Below, in pieces: positions 42,878-50,821 of a DNA stretch of 64,000 nucleotides. Source of the DNA: JAJPIG01 sp035531675 (lineage in GTDB: Bacteria; Desulfobacterota; Binatia; Binatales; Binataceae). The notes under the pieces were generated by a model. The model was not told the origin of the DNA, made no database searches, and worked only from the letters and a program-made list of their open reading frames with translations. The stretch covers positions 163,552-227,551 of the forward strand of contig DATKSL010000033.1 of NCBI GenBank assembly GCA_035531675.1, in the 5' to 3' direction. The position numbers were made by a program, and so were the translations under genes. Each line of letters opens with the position of its first letter. Position 1 is the first letter of the stretch.

Positions 42878-44083
42878 CTATGAGCCGGCCGCTTGCAGGC
42901 GATTGGCGGCGTTCCCACTTTGATGACGCGGCTCGCGCGCGGACCTGCCGTTTTCAAGATCGCGGGCGTTGCGCAGAACGTAATCGCGCCATGCGATCTG
43001 GAACAGGTCGGGTTCGAAGAGGCGCGTCGGTCCATTCCATTGGCCCTGATGGCGCTTGGCGAAGTCCTCGGAGTTGCCGACCATCGAAATATCCTGCCGA
43101 TTGAAACGAATCATCCCGGCCGGGCGTCCCCAAGTGTAGTAGCGCCACAGAAACCAGGCGCGTTCGAGAGCGGTTTTGGGGAAGCCGCACGCGATCTGAA
43201 AGTAGTTGTAATGGTCGGCGTCGATCTGCACGAACCATTCGTAGTAGAGCGCGCCGTTGAGCGGGAAATGCGTCACCCGCGTGATCCCGGGCAGCCGCAT
43301 CGAGACCTTGGCGGCGATGCCGAGCTGCGGCGACATCTCCTCGCGCACCAGGCCCCAGGCCGAACCCGGTTGCGGCCAGGTCCCCAGCCCCGGATACTCG
43401 GCCGACATCTGGATTTCGTTGCAATACTCGCACAGCCACGGGCCGCAGTCGGCCTCCTCGAGCCGCGCTTCGATACCCTTGGCGATTCCCGGGTAACTGC
43501 GCATCCGCATATACATCGAGCTGCGATGCAGCATCAGCGCATGGCCGAGCCCCGGGTTTTCGACGTGCCATCGCCAGTTGCCATAGGTATGGCGTCGCAC
43601 GACTTTGATCACGGTCGCCTGCCGCAATAGCTCCGGGATATCCGCTTCCGGCGCGACCGGCGCCTGCTTGCCCATCCAGATCCACAGGATCCCCTGGCAC
43701 TCGGTCACCGGATAGGTGCGGACCGCGACCTTGTTGGCGATGGCGCTGCCCGGCCCGGCGGTCAGCGCGCCGACGCATCTCCCGCTCGGCACGTCGAAGG
43801 TCCAGCCATGATAGGCGCAACTGATCGTGTTGGTGCCGGGGAACTGGCAACTGCCGAGCGAAAGCCGGGTCCCGCGATGAGGGCACTCGTCGGCCAGCGC
43901 GTAGATTTTGCCGGCGCGGCGCATGAAAGCGATGGGCTCGCCCATGATGGTCAGGGCCAATGGTTTCTCGCCGACTTCGCGCGTCAGGCAGGCCGGATAC
44001 CAGTATTCGCGAAAGCCCATCACCGGCACGACCTCATCGTAACTGCGGACAACTTCGGCGGCCCTGTCATCTGGTGTGTTCAT
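42878..44083 (-). CDS. Rieske oxygenase, one-component (VanA-like) type, lacking the bridging Asp
   Basis: A 401-residue Rieske enzyme. Cluster ligands are Cys67-x-His69 (CPHRG) and Cys89-x2-His92 (CAYHGW). The putative iron ligands are His181 and His186 in GLGHALMLH, but the residue three before His181 is Gly178 instead of the near-invariant aspartate that couples the two metal centres. General layout (VMGFREYWYPACLT start, no beta partner) resembles vanillate demethylase and phenoxybenzoate-type oxygenases. The ATG at 44083 is preferred over the adjacent GTG (44086) because of GGGAG upstream. It follows the SDR gene by 57 bases. It may demethylate or hydroxylate the pathway substrate. Confidence 0.88.
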   Translation of the reverse strand: MNTPDDRAAEVVRSYDEVVPVMGFREYWYPACLTREVGEKPLALTIMGEPIAFMRRAGKIYALADECPHRGTRLSLGSCQFPGTNTISCAYHGWTFDVPSGRCVGALTAGPGSAIANKVAVRTYPVTECQGILWIWMGKQAPVAPEADIPELLRQATVIKVVRRHTYGNWRWHVENPGLGHALMLHRSSMYMRMRSYPGIAKGIEARLEEADCGPWLCEYCNEIQMSAEYPGLGTWPQPGSAWGLVREEMSPQLGIAAKVSMRLPGITRVTHFPLNGALYYEWFVQIDADHYNYFQIACGFPKTALERAWFLWRYYTWGRPAGMIRFNRQDISMVGNSEDFAKRHQGQWNGPTRLFEPDLFQIAWRDYVLRNARDLENGRSAREPRHQSGNAANRLQAAGS

Positions 44084-44140
44084 CACGATTACTCCCGTTG
44101 TAAATCCCGGTTCGACTTCCTGGCGTCAGCAGTTGAATGG

Positions 44141-45079
44141 CTAGTCCTTGCGGTTTCCGCCGCGCGGCTTGCGCTCTTCCAGTTCATCGACAGGGACGCC
44201 GTAGCGGCGCTGCTTCATCTGCGCGAGGTGTTGTTCGGTGGTTATACCGCTCCATTTGCCCGGCGACCACGGCCAATATTTGGCGCGCGCGCCGCCATCG
44301 AGCGGCATGTCGACGCCGGTCAGGAACGAGGATGCGTCGGAGGCGAGGAACACCACCGCGTTGGCGATATCGCTGGCGGTACAGAAGCGTCCCAGCGGGA
44401 TGCCCTGGAGAAAGTCGTCGGCGGTAAGATTATAAGGTCCGTGAATCCGCGGGTTCAGCCACTCGATCGGATAGGTCCACAGCAGATGTTCGTTGAAGGT
44501 CGGGCTGATGGTGTTGACCCGGATTCGGTGGCGCGCCAACTCCATCGCCGCCGCCCGCGCGTAGTTGAGCAAGCCGGCCTTGGCTGCGCTGTAGCCCGAG
44601 TTGCCGGCCTCGCCCTGATGGCCGGCGTCCGAGATGATGTGAATCAGCGAACCCTCGACGCCGCGCTCCTGCATCGCGCGCGCCACGTGCTTGGTGGTCA
44701 GCATCCCGCCGGTCAGGTAGCCCTTGAGCTGCCGTTCCCAGTCGTGGAGATTGAAGTCCAGGACTTCATCCCGATACTGATTGCCGACCAGGTTGAGCAT
44801 GATATCGATCCTGCCGTAATGCTTGACGGCCTGAGTCACCAGCTCGGCGACCTCGCCCTCGAGTGATGAATCGCCCACCAGCGAGATGGCCTCGTAGCCC
44901 CGCCCGCTCAGAAATTCCCGGGCATCTTCCGCCGCCGACTGGCGAATATCGCACAGCGCCAGGCGCGCTCCCTGGCGCGCGAGAAAATGAGCGCAGGTGC
45001 CCCCGATATTCGGACTGACGCCGAACACCATCGCGACTTTTCCATCGAGCCGCGCGTAACCGCTGTCGTTCGCCGCCAT
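44141..45079 (-). CDS. SDR family dehydrogenase, possible cis-dihydrodiol dehydrogenase
   Basis: A 312-residue short-chain dehydrogenase. Catalytic Ser150, Tyr163 and Lys167 (YSAAK) are present, with Asp44 after strand 2 favouring NAD. The cofactor loop reads GVSPNIGG rather than the usual TGxxxGxG, a variant reminiscent of divergent SDRs such as enoyl reductases. A C-terminal extension of about 30 residues (WSPGKWSGITTEQHLAQMKQ) is longer than the classical form. It starts 4 bases after the LigB-like gene, so translation is tightly linked. In this operon an NAD-dependent diol dehydrogenase between dioxygenation and ring cleavage is the expected role. Confidence 0.88.
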   Translation of the reverse strand: MAANDSGYARLDGKVAMVFGVSPNIGGTCAHFLARQGARLALCDIRQSAAEDAREFLSGRGYEAISLVGDSSLEGEVAELVTQAVKHYGRIDIMLNLVGNQYRDEVLDFNLHDWERQLKGYLTGGMLTTKHVARAMQERGVEGSLIHIISDAGHQGEAGNSGYSAAKAGLLNYARAAAMELARHRIRVNTISPTFNEHLLWTYPIEWLNPRIHGPYNLTADDFLQGIPLGRFCTASDIANAVVFLASDASSFLTGVDMPLDGGARAKYWPWSPGKWSGITTEQHLAQMKQRRYGVPVDELEERKPRGGNRKD

Positions 45080-45083
45080 CGCC

Positions 45084-46145
45084 TTAGCGCACCTCGAAAA
45101 TCGTCGTCACGAAATTGTCATTGCATACCCAGGTCGGACAGAAATCCGCATGCCGGACCGCGGCCTGCAGTTCCGTCATCGCGCCGGCCATCACGATCGT
45201 TACCAGCATCTCCCATTGGGCATGCCGCTCCATCTCGTCGAAGCTCCAGTGCTCGCCCCAGTTATCGAATTTGCCGCGGCGCCATTGCTCGAACCGCGCG
45301 CGATCGGCCTCGACGTCGGGATGTACCCGCTCGAGCTCCCAGGCCGAGTCGTTGGCGTGCGACCAGTCGACGCCGGCCACCAGCGCGACGCGCCACGGAC
45401 TGCGCCGCATACTGACGGCGATCTGCCGGCCGAGCCGAAACGCCTCCGCCGCAGTAAGCGGCGGGTTGCGATTGCTCTGGTCCCACGGCGAGAGGCCTTC
45501 GTTGTTGCGCTCTCGGCCAAAACGGAACGGATCGATTCCGATTGGAACGATCGGAGTCGCGAATTTGCGCTGATCGAAATCGAGATGTACTGCGGTGGCG
45601 AGCGCGTTGTGCCCGAGACCATTGGCGTGCAGCGGCTCATCCACGACGCGAGCCTTGATGTCCGCGCCCTCCAAATCGCGGGCCAGCTGCAGCGCGGCAG
45701 GCCGATGACCCGCCAGGACGTCGACCCGGTCGGGATCTTCTTCAAAATAGTTGCCGCGGAAGAAGCCCCACAGGCAGTAGAGTTGCGTGCGCACCTGCTC
45801 ATGCGCGGAAATCCAGAACTGGGGCCGATCCGCGTCGGCGAAGGTCTCGCCGCTGTCGCGGTAGAGGACCATGATCAGATCCGGCGCGAAGCGATCCAGC
45901 TCCGCGCGCAACAGCCGGAATTGTTCGATTTCGTGCTGCTGGGCGATCTTGCCGGCGGTGAATCCCTGGTCCGAATCGCTGCCCCATTCGCGGCGCATCG
46001 CTTCGGGCCAGTTCCGCGGATCGCGAAGATGAGGCCGCGTCGCCCATCCAGCGCCAAGATTCGCCTGCAGAACCCACGGCATGTAGCGCGGCTTCATGCG
46101 CAGGAAGGGAAAGTCCGAGACTGTCAGTCCGAGGATTTCTGCCAT
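45084..46145 (-). CDS. LigB-like class III extradiol ring-cleavage dioxygenase family protein
   Basis: A 353-residue protein of the LigB superfamily, first gene of the operon. Family segments are LRDPRNWPEAMRREWG (about 40-55), FAPDLIMVLYRDSGETF (about 86-102), HNALATAVHLDF, FATPIVPIGIDPFRFG and ALVAGVDWSHAN. In LigB enzymes the N-terminal pattern GxTHxP supplies an iron-binding His; here the same place reads TVSDFP, with Asp11 instead. So either Asp coordinates the metal or this branch has another chemistry. The ATG at 46145 is used; extension to 46211 would run into the regulator-side region. It is divergent from the TetR gene. Confidence 0.78.
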   Translation of the reverse strand: MAEILGLTVSDFPFLRMKPRYMPWVLQANLGAGWATRPHLRDPRNWPEAMRREWGSDSDQGFTAGKIAQQHEIEQFRLLRAELDRFAPDLIMVLYRDSGETFADADRPQFWISAHEQVRTQLYCLWGFFRGNYFEEDPDRVDVLAGHRPAALQLARDLEGADIKARVVDEPLHANGLGHNALATAVHLDFDQRKFATPIVPIGIDPFRFGRERNNEGLSPWDQSNRNPPLTAAEAFRLGRQIAVSMRRSPWRVALVAGVDWSHANDSAWELERVHPDVEADRARFEQWRRGKFDNWGEHWSFDEMERHAQWEMLVTIVMAGAMTELQAAVRHADFCPTWVCNDNFVTTIFEVR

Positions 46146-46187
46146 CGCTTTGCCGCCGTCGCTGGCGGTTGCCCGACACTTACGGCG

Positions 46188-46207
46188 GCTTGACAAGGAA
46201 GTCAAGC
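46188..46207. promoter_or_regulatory. Palindromic operator candidate for the TetR-type regulator
   Basis: GCTTGAC (46188-46194) and GTCAAGC (46201-46207) form a perfect 7-base inverted repeat with a 6-base spacer, lying in the 110-base gap between the divergent regulator and operon. Each arm contains a TTGAC-type -35 box, one per strand (TTGACA at 46190-46195 for the regulator; TTGACT on the other strand with TAAGTG 17 bases on). A repressor bound here would cover both promoters. Confidence 0.55.
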
Positions 46208-46255
46208 GCATGTTTCAAGGAGATGTTCTAAACAGCTGTCTGAACCGGGAGCTCG

Positions 46256-46966
46256 ATGATAGAAAAACCAGCCGCGGAAGACACCAGCGCGCGATTGCTG
46301 CAGGCCGCCGGCGAAGTATTCGCCGAGTACGGCTTCCGCGCGGCGACGGTGCGCGAAATCTGCGAGCGCGCCGGCGCCAACGTGGCCGCCGTCAACTACC
46401 ATTTTCGCGACAAGGAGACGCTCTACGGGGAAGTGATTCGCTACGCCAGCCAGCGCGTGGCCGAGACCTACCCGTTCGATCCCGGGCCGAAAGGCGCCAG
46501 CGCCGAATTTCGCCTGCGCGCGCTGGTGCGAACCTACCTGATGCGGTTTTTCGATCAGAATCTCGCCTGGTACGGTAAGCTTATTTGCCGGGAGCTGGCT
46601 GAGCCGAGCAGTTTCTTCGAACGGATCGTGGAGAGCGACGTTCGCCATTACGCGCAACAATTGACCGACACCGTAAGGGAATTCGTCGGCCCCGGCATAA
46701 GTGACGAGCAGCTCAGGATGTGCAGCAACAGCGTGGCCGGGCAGTGCCTGTTGTATCCCTACACGCGGCTGATACTGGCGCGCCTCTATCCCGACGATGT
46801 CATCAGCGCGGATTTCATCGATCGGCTGATCGATCACATCACCGGCTTTTCAATCGCCGGACTGCGAAATACGCGCCGGCGAGACGCCGGCCGCAGAAAA
46901 CGGAATCACAAGGTGGCGACCAGGGCGGCCGCCCGTCGGACCGGCGACGGCAATCTCAGGCCTTGA
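46256..46966 (+). CDS. TetR/AcrR family regulator with CecR-type C-terminal domain
   Basis: A 236-residue transcription factor. The N-terminal helix-turn-helix domain spans about 8-56 (LLQAAGEVFAEYGFRAATVREIC and AAVNYHFRDKETLYGEVI). The C-terminal ligand domain resembles DUF1956, as in CecR/YbiH, with RALVRTYLMRFFDQNLAWYGKLICRELAEPS at about 82-112. The last 30 residues are Arg-rich. GGGAGC just before the ATG at 46256 fixes the start. It is transcribed away from the LigB-Rieske operon with a shared palindrome at 46188-46207, so it very likely represses that operon and itself until a pathway ligand binds. Confidence 0.9.
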   Translation: MIEKPAAEDTSARLLQAAGEVFAEYGFRAATVREICERAGANVAAVNYHFRDKETLYGEVIRYASQRVAETYPFDPGPKGASAEFRLRALVRTYLMRFFDQNLAWYGKLICRELAEPSSFFERIVESDVRHYAQQLTDTVREFVGPGISDEQLRMCSNSVAGQCLLYPYTRLILARLYPDDVISADFIDRLIDHITGFSIAGLRNTRRRDAGRRKRNHKVATRAAARRTGDGNLRP

Positions 46967-47036
46967 GATAGACGGCACGGCCCGGCAGGGCCAGCAACTC
47001 GACCCCGGTCATCACTACTTCCACCGCGAGAGCTAA

Positions 47037-48095
47037 ATGACCAAGCGTTTGGAACTGGGCGTTTTCATACCGATCGCGAACAACGGCTGGATCGTGTCGC
47101 GTACCGCACCCCAGTACATGCCGACCTTCGATCTCAACCGGCGGATTTGTCAGCTCGCCGAACAGATCGGACTGGATTTCGTTTTCAGTATGTCGAAATG
47201 GCGCGGCTACGGCGGCGAGACCCGGTTCTGGGACTATTCGCTGGAATCCTTGACGCTGATGGCGGCGCTGGCCGCGGTCACTCGAAAGGTCAGAATCTAC
47301 GCTTCGGTGCAGCCCTTGCTGGTGCCGCCGGCGGTGGCGGCAAAGATGGCCGCGACCATCGACGACATCAGCGCCGGCCGCGCCGGAATCAACATCGTCA
47401 CCGGCGCCTACCCGGATGAAACCGCGCAGATGGGCCTGTTGCCGGCCGACTACAATTCGCACCGGTACGACTACGCGGCGGAATGGATCGAGCTGGTCAG
47501 GCGGCTGTGGACCGAAGAGCGCGTCACCTATCGAGGGAAATATTTTCAACTGGAGGATTGCCGATCCAATCCGAAGCCGCTGCAGAAACCGCATCCCGAC
47601 ATCGTATGCGCCGGGATCTCCGAGGCCGGCATGGGTTTCACCTCGCGCCACGGCACTCATTCGTTCCTCGGCGGCCGCACCCTCGAAGAAGTCATCGTGC
47701 TGGGCCGGCGCATGAAGGAGCTGGCGCGCGCCGCCGGGCGCCCCGTCAAGACCTACACCGTGGTCACGCTGATTCAGGGCGACAGCGACGCGCACGCCAA
47801 AGAATTGTTCGATCTCTACTGTTCGGGCGCCGATACCGAGGCGCTGCAAAATGTCGTCGCGATGATGAAGGGGCCGTCCGGCGAGCTGGTGCAGGATATC
47901 GCGAAGAAATTCGTCTTCTTCGGATGTCAACCGCTGGTCGGCGGCCCGGAGACTATCGCCTCGACGCTGAACTGGTTCGCCCGGGACGGAGGCCTCGACG
48001 GGGTGATGTTCTGCTTCCCCGACTTCATCAAGGGCCTCAATGATTTGCAGCAACGGGTTGTGCCCGTGCTCAGCGAAAAATATCGACTGCGTTAG
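47037..48095 (+). CDS. RutA-like FMN-dependent monooxygenase (LLM family)
   Basis: A 352-residue LLM enzyme with RutA-type landmarks: GVFIPIANNGWIVSRTAPQYMPTFDLN near the start, FSMSKWRGYGG (about 50-60), IDDISAGRAGINIVTGAYPDETAQMG and DGVMFCFPDFIKGLNDLQQRVVP at the end. RutA opens uracil, and relatives attack other heterocycles, amides or sulfones. It lies 70 bases after the regulator on the same strand and could be co-transcribed with it and share its control. Convergent with the FAH-family gene, 9 bases apart. It is a paralogue of the gene at 32869-33942. Confidence 0.86.
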   Translation: MTKRLELGVFIPIANNGWIVSRTAPQYMPTFDLNRRICQLAEQIGLDFVFSMSKWRGYGGETRFWDYSLESLTLMAALAAVTRKVRIYASVQPLLVPPAVAAKMAATIDDISAGRAGINIVTGAYPDETAQMGLLPADYNSHRYDYAAEWIELVRRLWTEERVTYRGKYFQLEDCRSNPKPLQKPHPDIVCAGISEAGMGFTSRHGTHSFLGGRTLEEVIVLGRRMKELARAAGRPVKTYTVVTLIQGDSDAHAKELFDLYCSGADTEALQNVVAMMKGPSGELVQDIAKKFVFFGCQPLVGGPETIASTLNWFARDGGLDGVMFCFPDFIKGLNDLQQRVVPVLSEKYRLR

Positions 48096-48104
48096 ACTCC
48101 GCGA

Positions 48105-49127
48105 TTAATTTTTCGCGACGATATTGGCGCGCAGCGATCCGACTGCCGGCGAGCGGACTTCCACCTTGTCGCCGGCCTTCAGGAACAGCTCGGGTGGGAA
48201 AGTTCGGTCCGGCAGCGGCTTGCTCGAATCGGCCGCGGTGCCGGCCGCAGTGCCCGCGCTGATGATGTCGCCGGCGCGCAGCGTGAAATCGCGCGACAGA
48301 TACTCGATCAACTCGCCGAACGGAAAGATCATCGCGCTGGTGTTGTAGTTCTGGCGCCGCTCGCCGTTCACATAAGTCTCGACGTCGATATTGCCTGGGT
48401 CCGCTTCGCCGACCGCGATACACGGGCCCAGCGAATGGGAGGTGTCGAAGTTCTTCGCCATCGCGAACTTGAACGGCGCCTCAGCCTCGCGGAGATCGCG
48501 GATGCTCCAGTCGCAGAGCAGCGTTACGCCCCATACGTATTCGAGGAGGTTGGCCGCCTTGATGTCCTTGCCGTCCTTGCCGAGCACTATCGCCAGCTCG
48601 CCCTCGTAGTCGAGGCGCCGGGTCACCGCGGGATAGACCACGTCGCCGTCGGGGCCCACCGCGTCGCGTCCGACCTTCCAGAATCCCCAGATGCCGTTGC
48701 GTCGAATCACGGCGGCGATGTCGCCGGTCGTGTCGCCCGCGACCTTCGGCTGCAGACCAAGATTGGCCGCCATCCGGGCGGCGTGATCGGCGTAGTTGCT
48801 TCCGGCGCAGGCGATGCGGGCGCCCAGCGGCTTGGGTGCATGCAGCCGCGCCTCGCCCGGCGCATAGACCAGCTTCTCGCCGCGCGGTCCGAGTCGATCG
48901 TGCGCCTTACCCAGGAATTCGAGCGCCGTCTGGGCGTATTCGAGAACGCGCGGGCCGCCTTCGATAAAACGCGCCAGGTCGGGCGGCACCAGCGCCGCCG
49001 CCATCGTGATGGGGTGGCGCTCGCCGCGATCGCGAAGGTAACTGGCATAGGCGTAAGAGAGATCGACGATGGCTCCATCGCGGAGCGCACCGGTGCGTTT
49101 TTCCGGGCCAAATACCACTATTTTCAC
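48105..49127 (-). CDS. Fumarylacetoacetate hydrolase family protein
   Basis: A 340-residue enzyme of the FAH superfamily, which includes fumarylacetoacetase, HpaG-type isomerase/decarboxylases and 2-keto-4-pentenoate hydratase relatives. The C-terminal catalytic domain has metal residues in LDYEGELAIVLG (two Glu) and LLCDWSIRDLR (Asp), plus CAGSNYADHAARM (catalytic His region), FAMAKNFDTSHSLGP and the SAGTAAGTA motif. GGAGG upstream of the GTG at 49127 decides that start. Its place beside RutA-like and LigB/Rieske genes fits a late step in aromatic breakdown. Divergent from the M24 gene with a 200-base gap. Confidence 0.88.
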   Translation of the reverse strand: MKIVVFGPEKRTGALRDGAIVDLSYAYASYLRDRGERHPITMAAALVPPDLARFIEGGPRVLEYAQTALEFLGKAHDRLGPRGEKLVYAPGEARLHAPKPLGARIACAGSNYADHAARMAANLGLQPKVAGDTTGDIAAVIRRNGIWGFWKVGRDAVGPDGDVVYPAVTRRLDYEGELAIVLGKDGKDIKAANLLEYVWGVTLLCDWSIRDLREAEAPFKFAMAKNFDTSHSLGPCIAVGEADPGNIDVETYVNGERRQNYNTSAMIFPFGELIEYLSRDFTLRAGDIISAGTAAGTAADSSKPLPDRTFPPELFLKAGDKVEVRSPAVGSLRANIVAKN

Positions 49128-49327
49128 GATCGCCTCCGTAGACTTCTGGGAACCGCGAGACCTGGTCATCTACTGGCACAGTGCGAGAAAAACCGCAATT
49201 TCGATCGTATTGGGCGGCTGGGACTTTACCCCGCAAGCAGGAAAACGTGGCATATTGGCCGCGACCGCACTGCGCCAACGATGCGCACTGTCGCGCGGCG
49301 CGCGATCCTCATGAGAGGAAACAAATC

Positions 49328-50524
49328 ATGGATAGTTCCGAGCGAGTGTTGGCGAGAATCCCGCGCAGCGAACTGGAACGGCGCTGGCAAATGGTTCGCG
49401 ATCATATGCGCCGAAAGAACCTCGACGTGCTGATCTTCCAGGCCAACGGCGACAGCATCCTGGGCGGTCCGGTCAGATGGATCACGGGATTTCCGGTGGG
49501 CGCCTACATGGAGGTGGTGCTGTTCCCCGTCGATGACCTGATGACGCTGATTCAACACGGCTCAATCGGCGAGCGGCGGCGGTATCAAGGCGATGAGCCC
49601 GACCATCCCGGGGTCGGTGAGGTAATCAGCACCGCGACCTTTTTCTCGGCGCAATTCACTCACGACTACGAAGCCCGGATCGTGTTGACCGAGGTGGAGC
49701 GCAGGGGCTGGCGAAGAATCGGCCTGGTTCGAGCGGGTCAATGGCCGCACGGCTTTGCGAGATCATTGATCGAAGGAGTTTCAGGGGCTGCGGAACTCAT
49801 CGACGAGAGCGAGTTCATCGAGCGTTGCAAAGCGATCAAGAGCGCGGAAGAGCGCGCGATGCTCAGAAGGACCTGCGCGATGCAGGACGAGGTCTTCGCC
49901 CGGATAATCCGTCAGATCAAACCCGGGATGCGCGATGTCGAAGTCGCATCGCTGGCGCGGCACGAAGGCAACCGGATTGGCAGCGACGGCGAAGGCGTGT
50001 TCCTGACGGCATCCGCCCGCCTCGGCGAGCCCGCGTTCCACGGTCCCCATCACCTGCAGGGCAGAACCATCGCGCAGGGCGACCATCTGAACATCTTGAT
50101 CGAGAATAATTCGGACCAGGGCTACTACGCGGAAATCTCACGCAACATCGTGTTCGGCAAAGCCTCATCGGAGTTGCTCGAAGGATTCGAGATTGCGAAA
50201 GCGGCTCAGGAAAATACGCTGCGCCGTTTGAAGCCCGGCGCATCGTGCAAGGAAATCTACGCCGCCCACGCCGAGTTTCTGAAAGCGAAGCAGCTGCCCC
50301 CGGAGCTGAGGCTGTACTGTCACGGCCAGGGCTACGATCTCGTCGAACGTCCGCTGATCAGAGACGACGAGACGATGACGCTCGAGCCGCACATGTTTCT
50401 CGCCTGTCATCCGCCGTATGTTTCAGCGACCACGGTCGCGGTTATCTGCGACAACTATTTCGTTGATCAGGACGGCGCGAGCGAATGTGTTCACCAGACG
50501 CCGAAGAAAGTCTTCGAGCTGTAG
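49328..50524 (+). CDS. M24 (Xaa-Pro peptidase/creatinase-like) protein with altered metal site
   Basis: A 398-residue pita-bread-fold protein: N-terminal creatinase domain (about 15-165) and C-terminal M24 domain (about 175-395). In metal-dependent M24 peptidases the five ligands are Asp, Asp, His, Glu, Glu. Here the equivalent places appear to be Glu259 (ILIENN), Glu269 (YYAEISR), His332 (CHGQGYDL), Glu353 (TLEPHMF) and Asp375 (VICDNYF). Such swaps point to a non-peptidase activity such as creatinase-like or ectoine-hydrolase-like C-N hydrolysis. A ribosome site GAGAGGAAAC precedes the ATG at 49328. Confidence 0.83.
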   Translation: MDSSERVLARIPRSELERRWQMVRDHMRRKNLDVLIFQANGDSILGGPVRWITGFPVGAYMEVVLFPVDDLMTLIQHGSIGERRRYQGDEPDHPGVGEVISTATFFSAQFTHDYEARIVLTEVERRGWRRIGLVRAGQWPHGFARSLIEGVSGAAELIDESEFIERCKAIKSAEERAMLRRTCAMQDEVFARIIRQIKPGMRDVEVASLARHEGNRIGSDGEGVFLTASARLGEPAFHGPHHLQGRTIAQGDHLNILIENNSDQGYYAEISRNIVFGKASSELLEGFEIAKAAQENTLRRLKPGASCKEIYAAHAEFLKAKQLPPELRLYCHGQGYDLVERPLIRDDETMTLEPHMFLACHPPYVSATTVAVICDNYFVDQDGASECVHQTPKKVFEL

Positions 50525-50673
50525 CCAAGCGGTCGCTTAATTCAGCAGGCTTTGAGTGCAGAAAGATATATGTATCAATTTAAAGCATCCGGGATGGTGA
50601 TCGGCATAGCTGAGCTTAGTCTACGTTTCGCTCGGTATGGCAGGCAAAAATCTACCCTGCGAATTAGGCGGGT

Positions 50674-50702
50674 TTGACAAACAAATAAGCCATTGTTATG
50701 GA
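50674..50702 (+). promoter_or_regulatory. Sigma70-type promoter for second DUF1329 gene
   Basis: A consensus -35 TTGACA (50674-50679), a 17-base spacer and TATGGA (50697-50702) preceded by a TGn extended -10 lie about 120 bases before the start codon. The rest of the 297-base gap (50525-50821) shows no gene; its first half is AT-rich. Confidence 0.55.
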
Positions 50703-50821
50703 GCGGACTGCGCGTACCGCTGTTTCGGGACTTTGAGCGTCGCTTGGGACCGACGCTGTTACAACGTGCTCGCGCGTCAATCTTGGACAAGGTTGCCGCG
50801 GCGGCCGAAAGGAAGGGGCAG

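Noticed and set aside
47000..48053. Long minus-strand frame opposite the second RutA-like gene
   Set aside because: Antisense shadow with Arg/Gly/Asp-rich composition and no motif; the plus-strand RutA pattern is clear.
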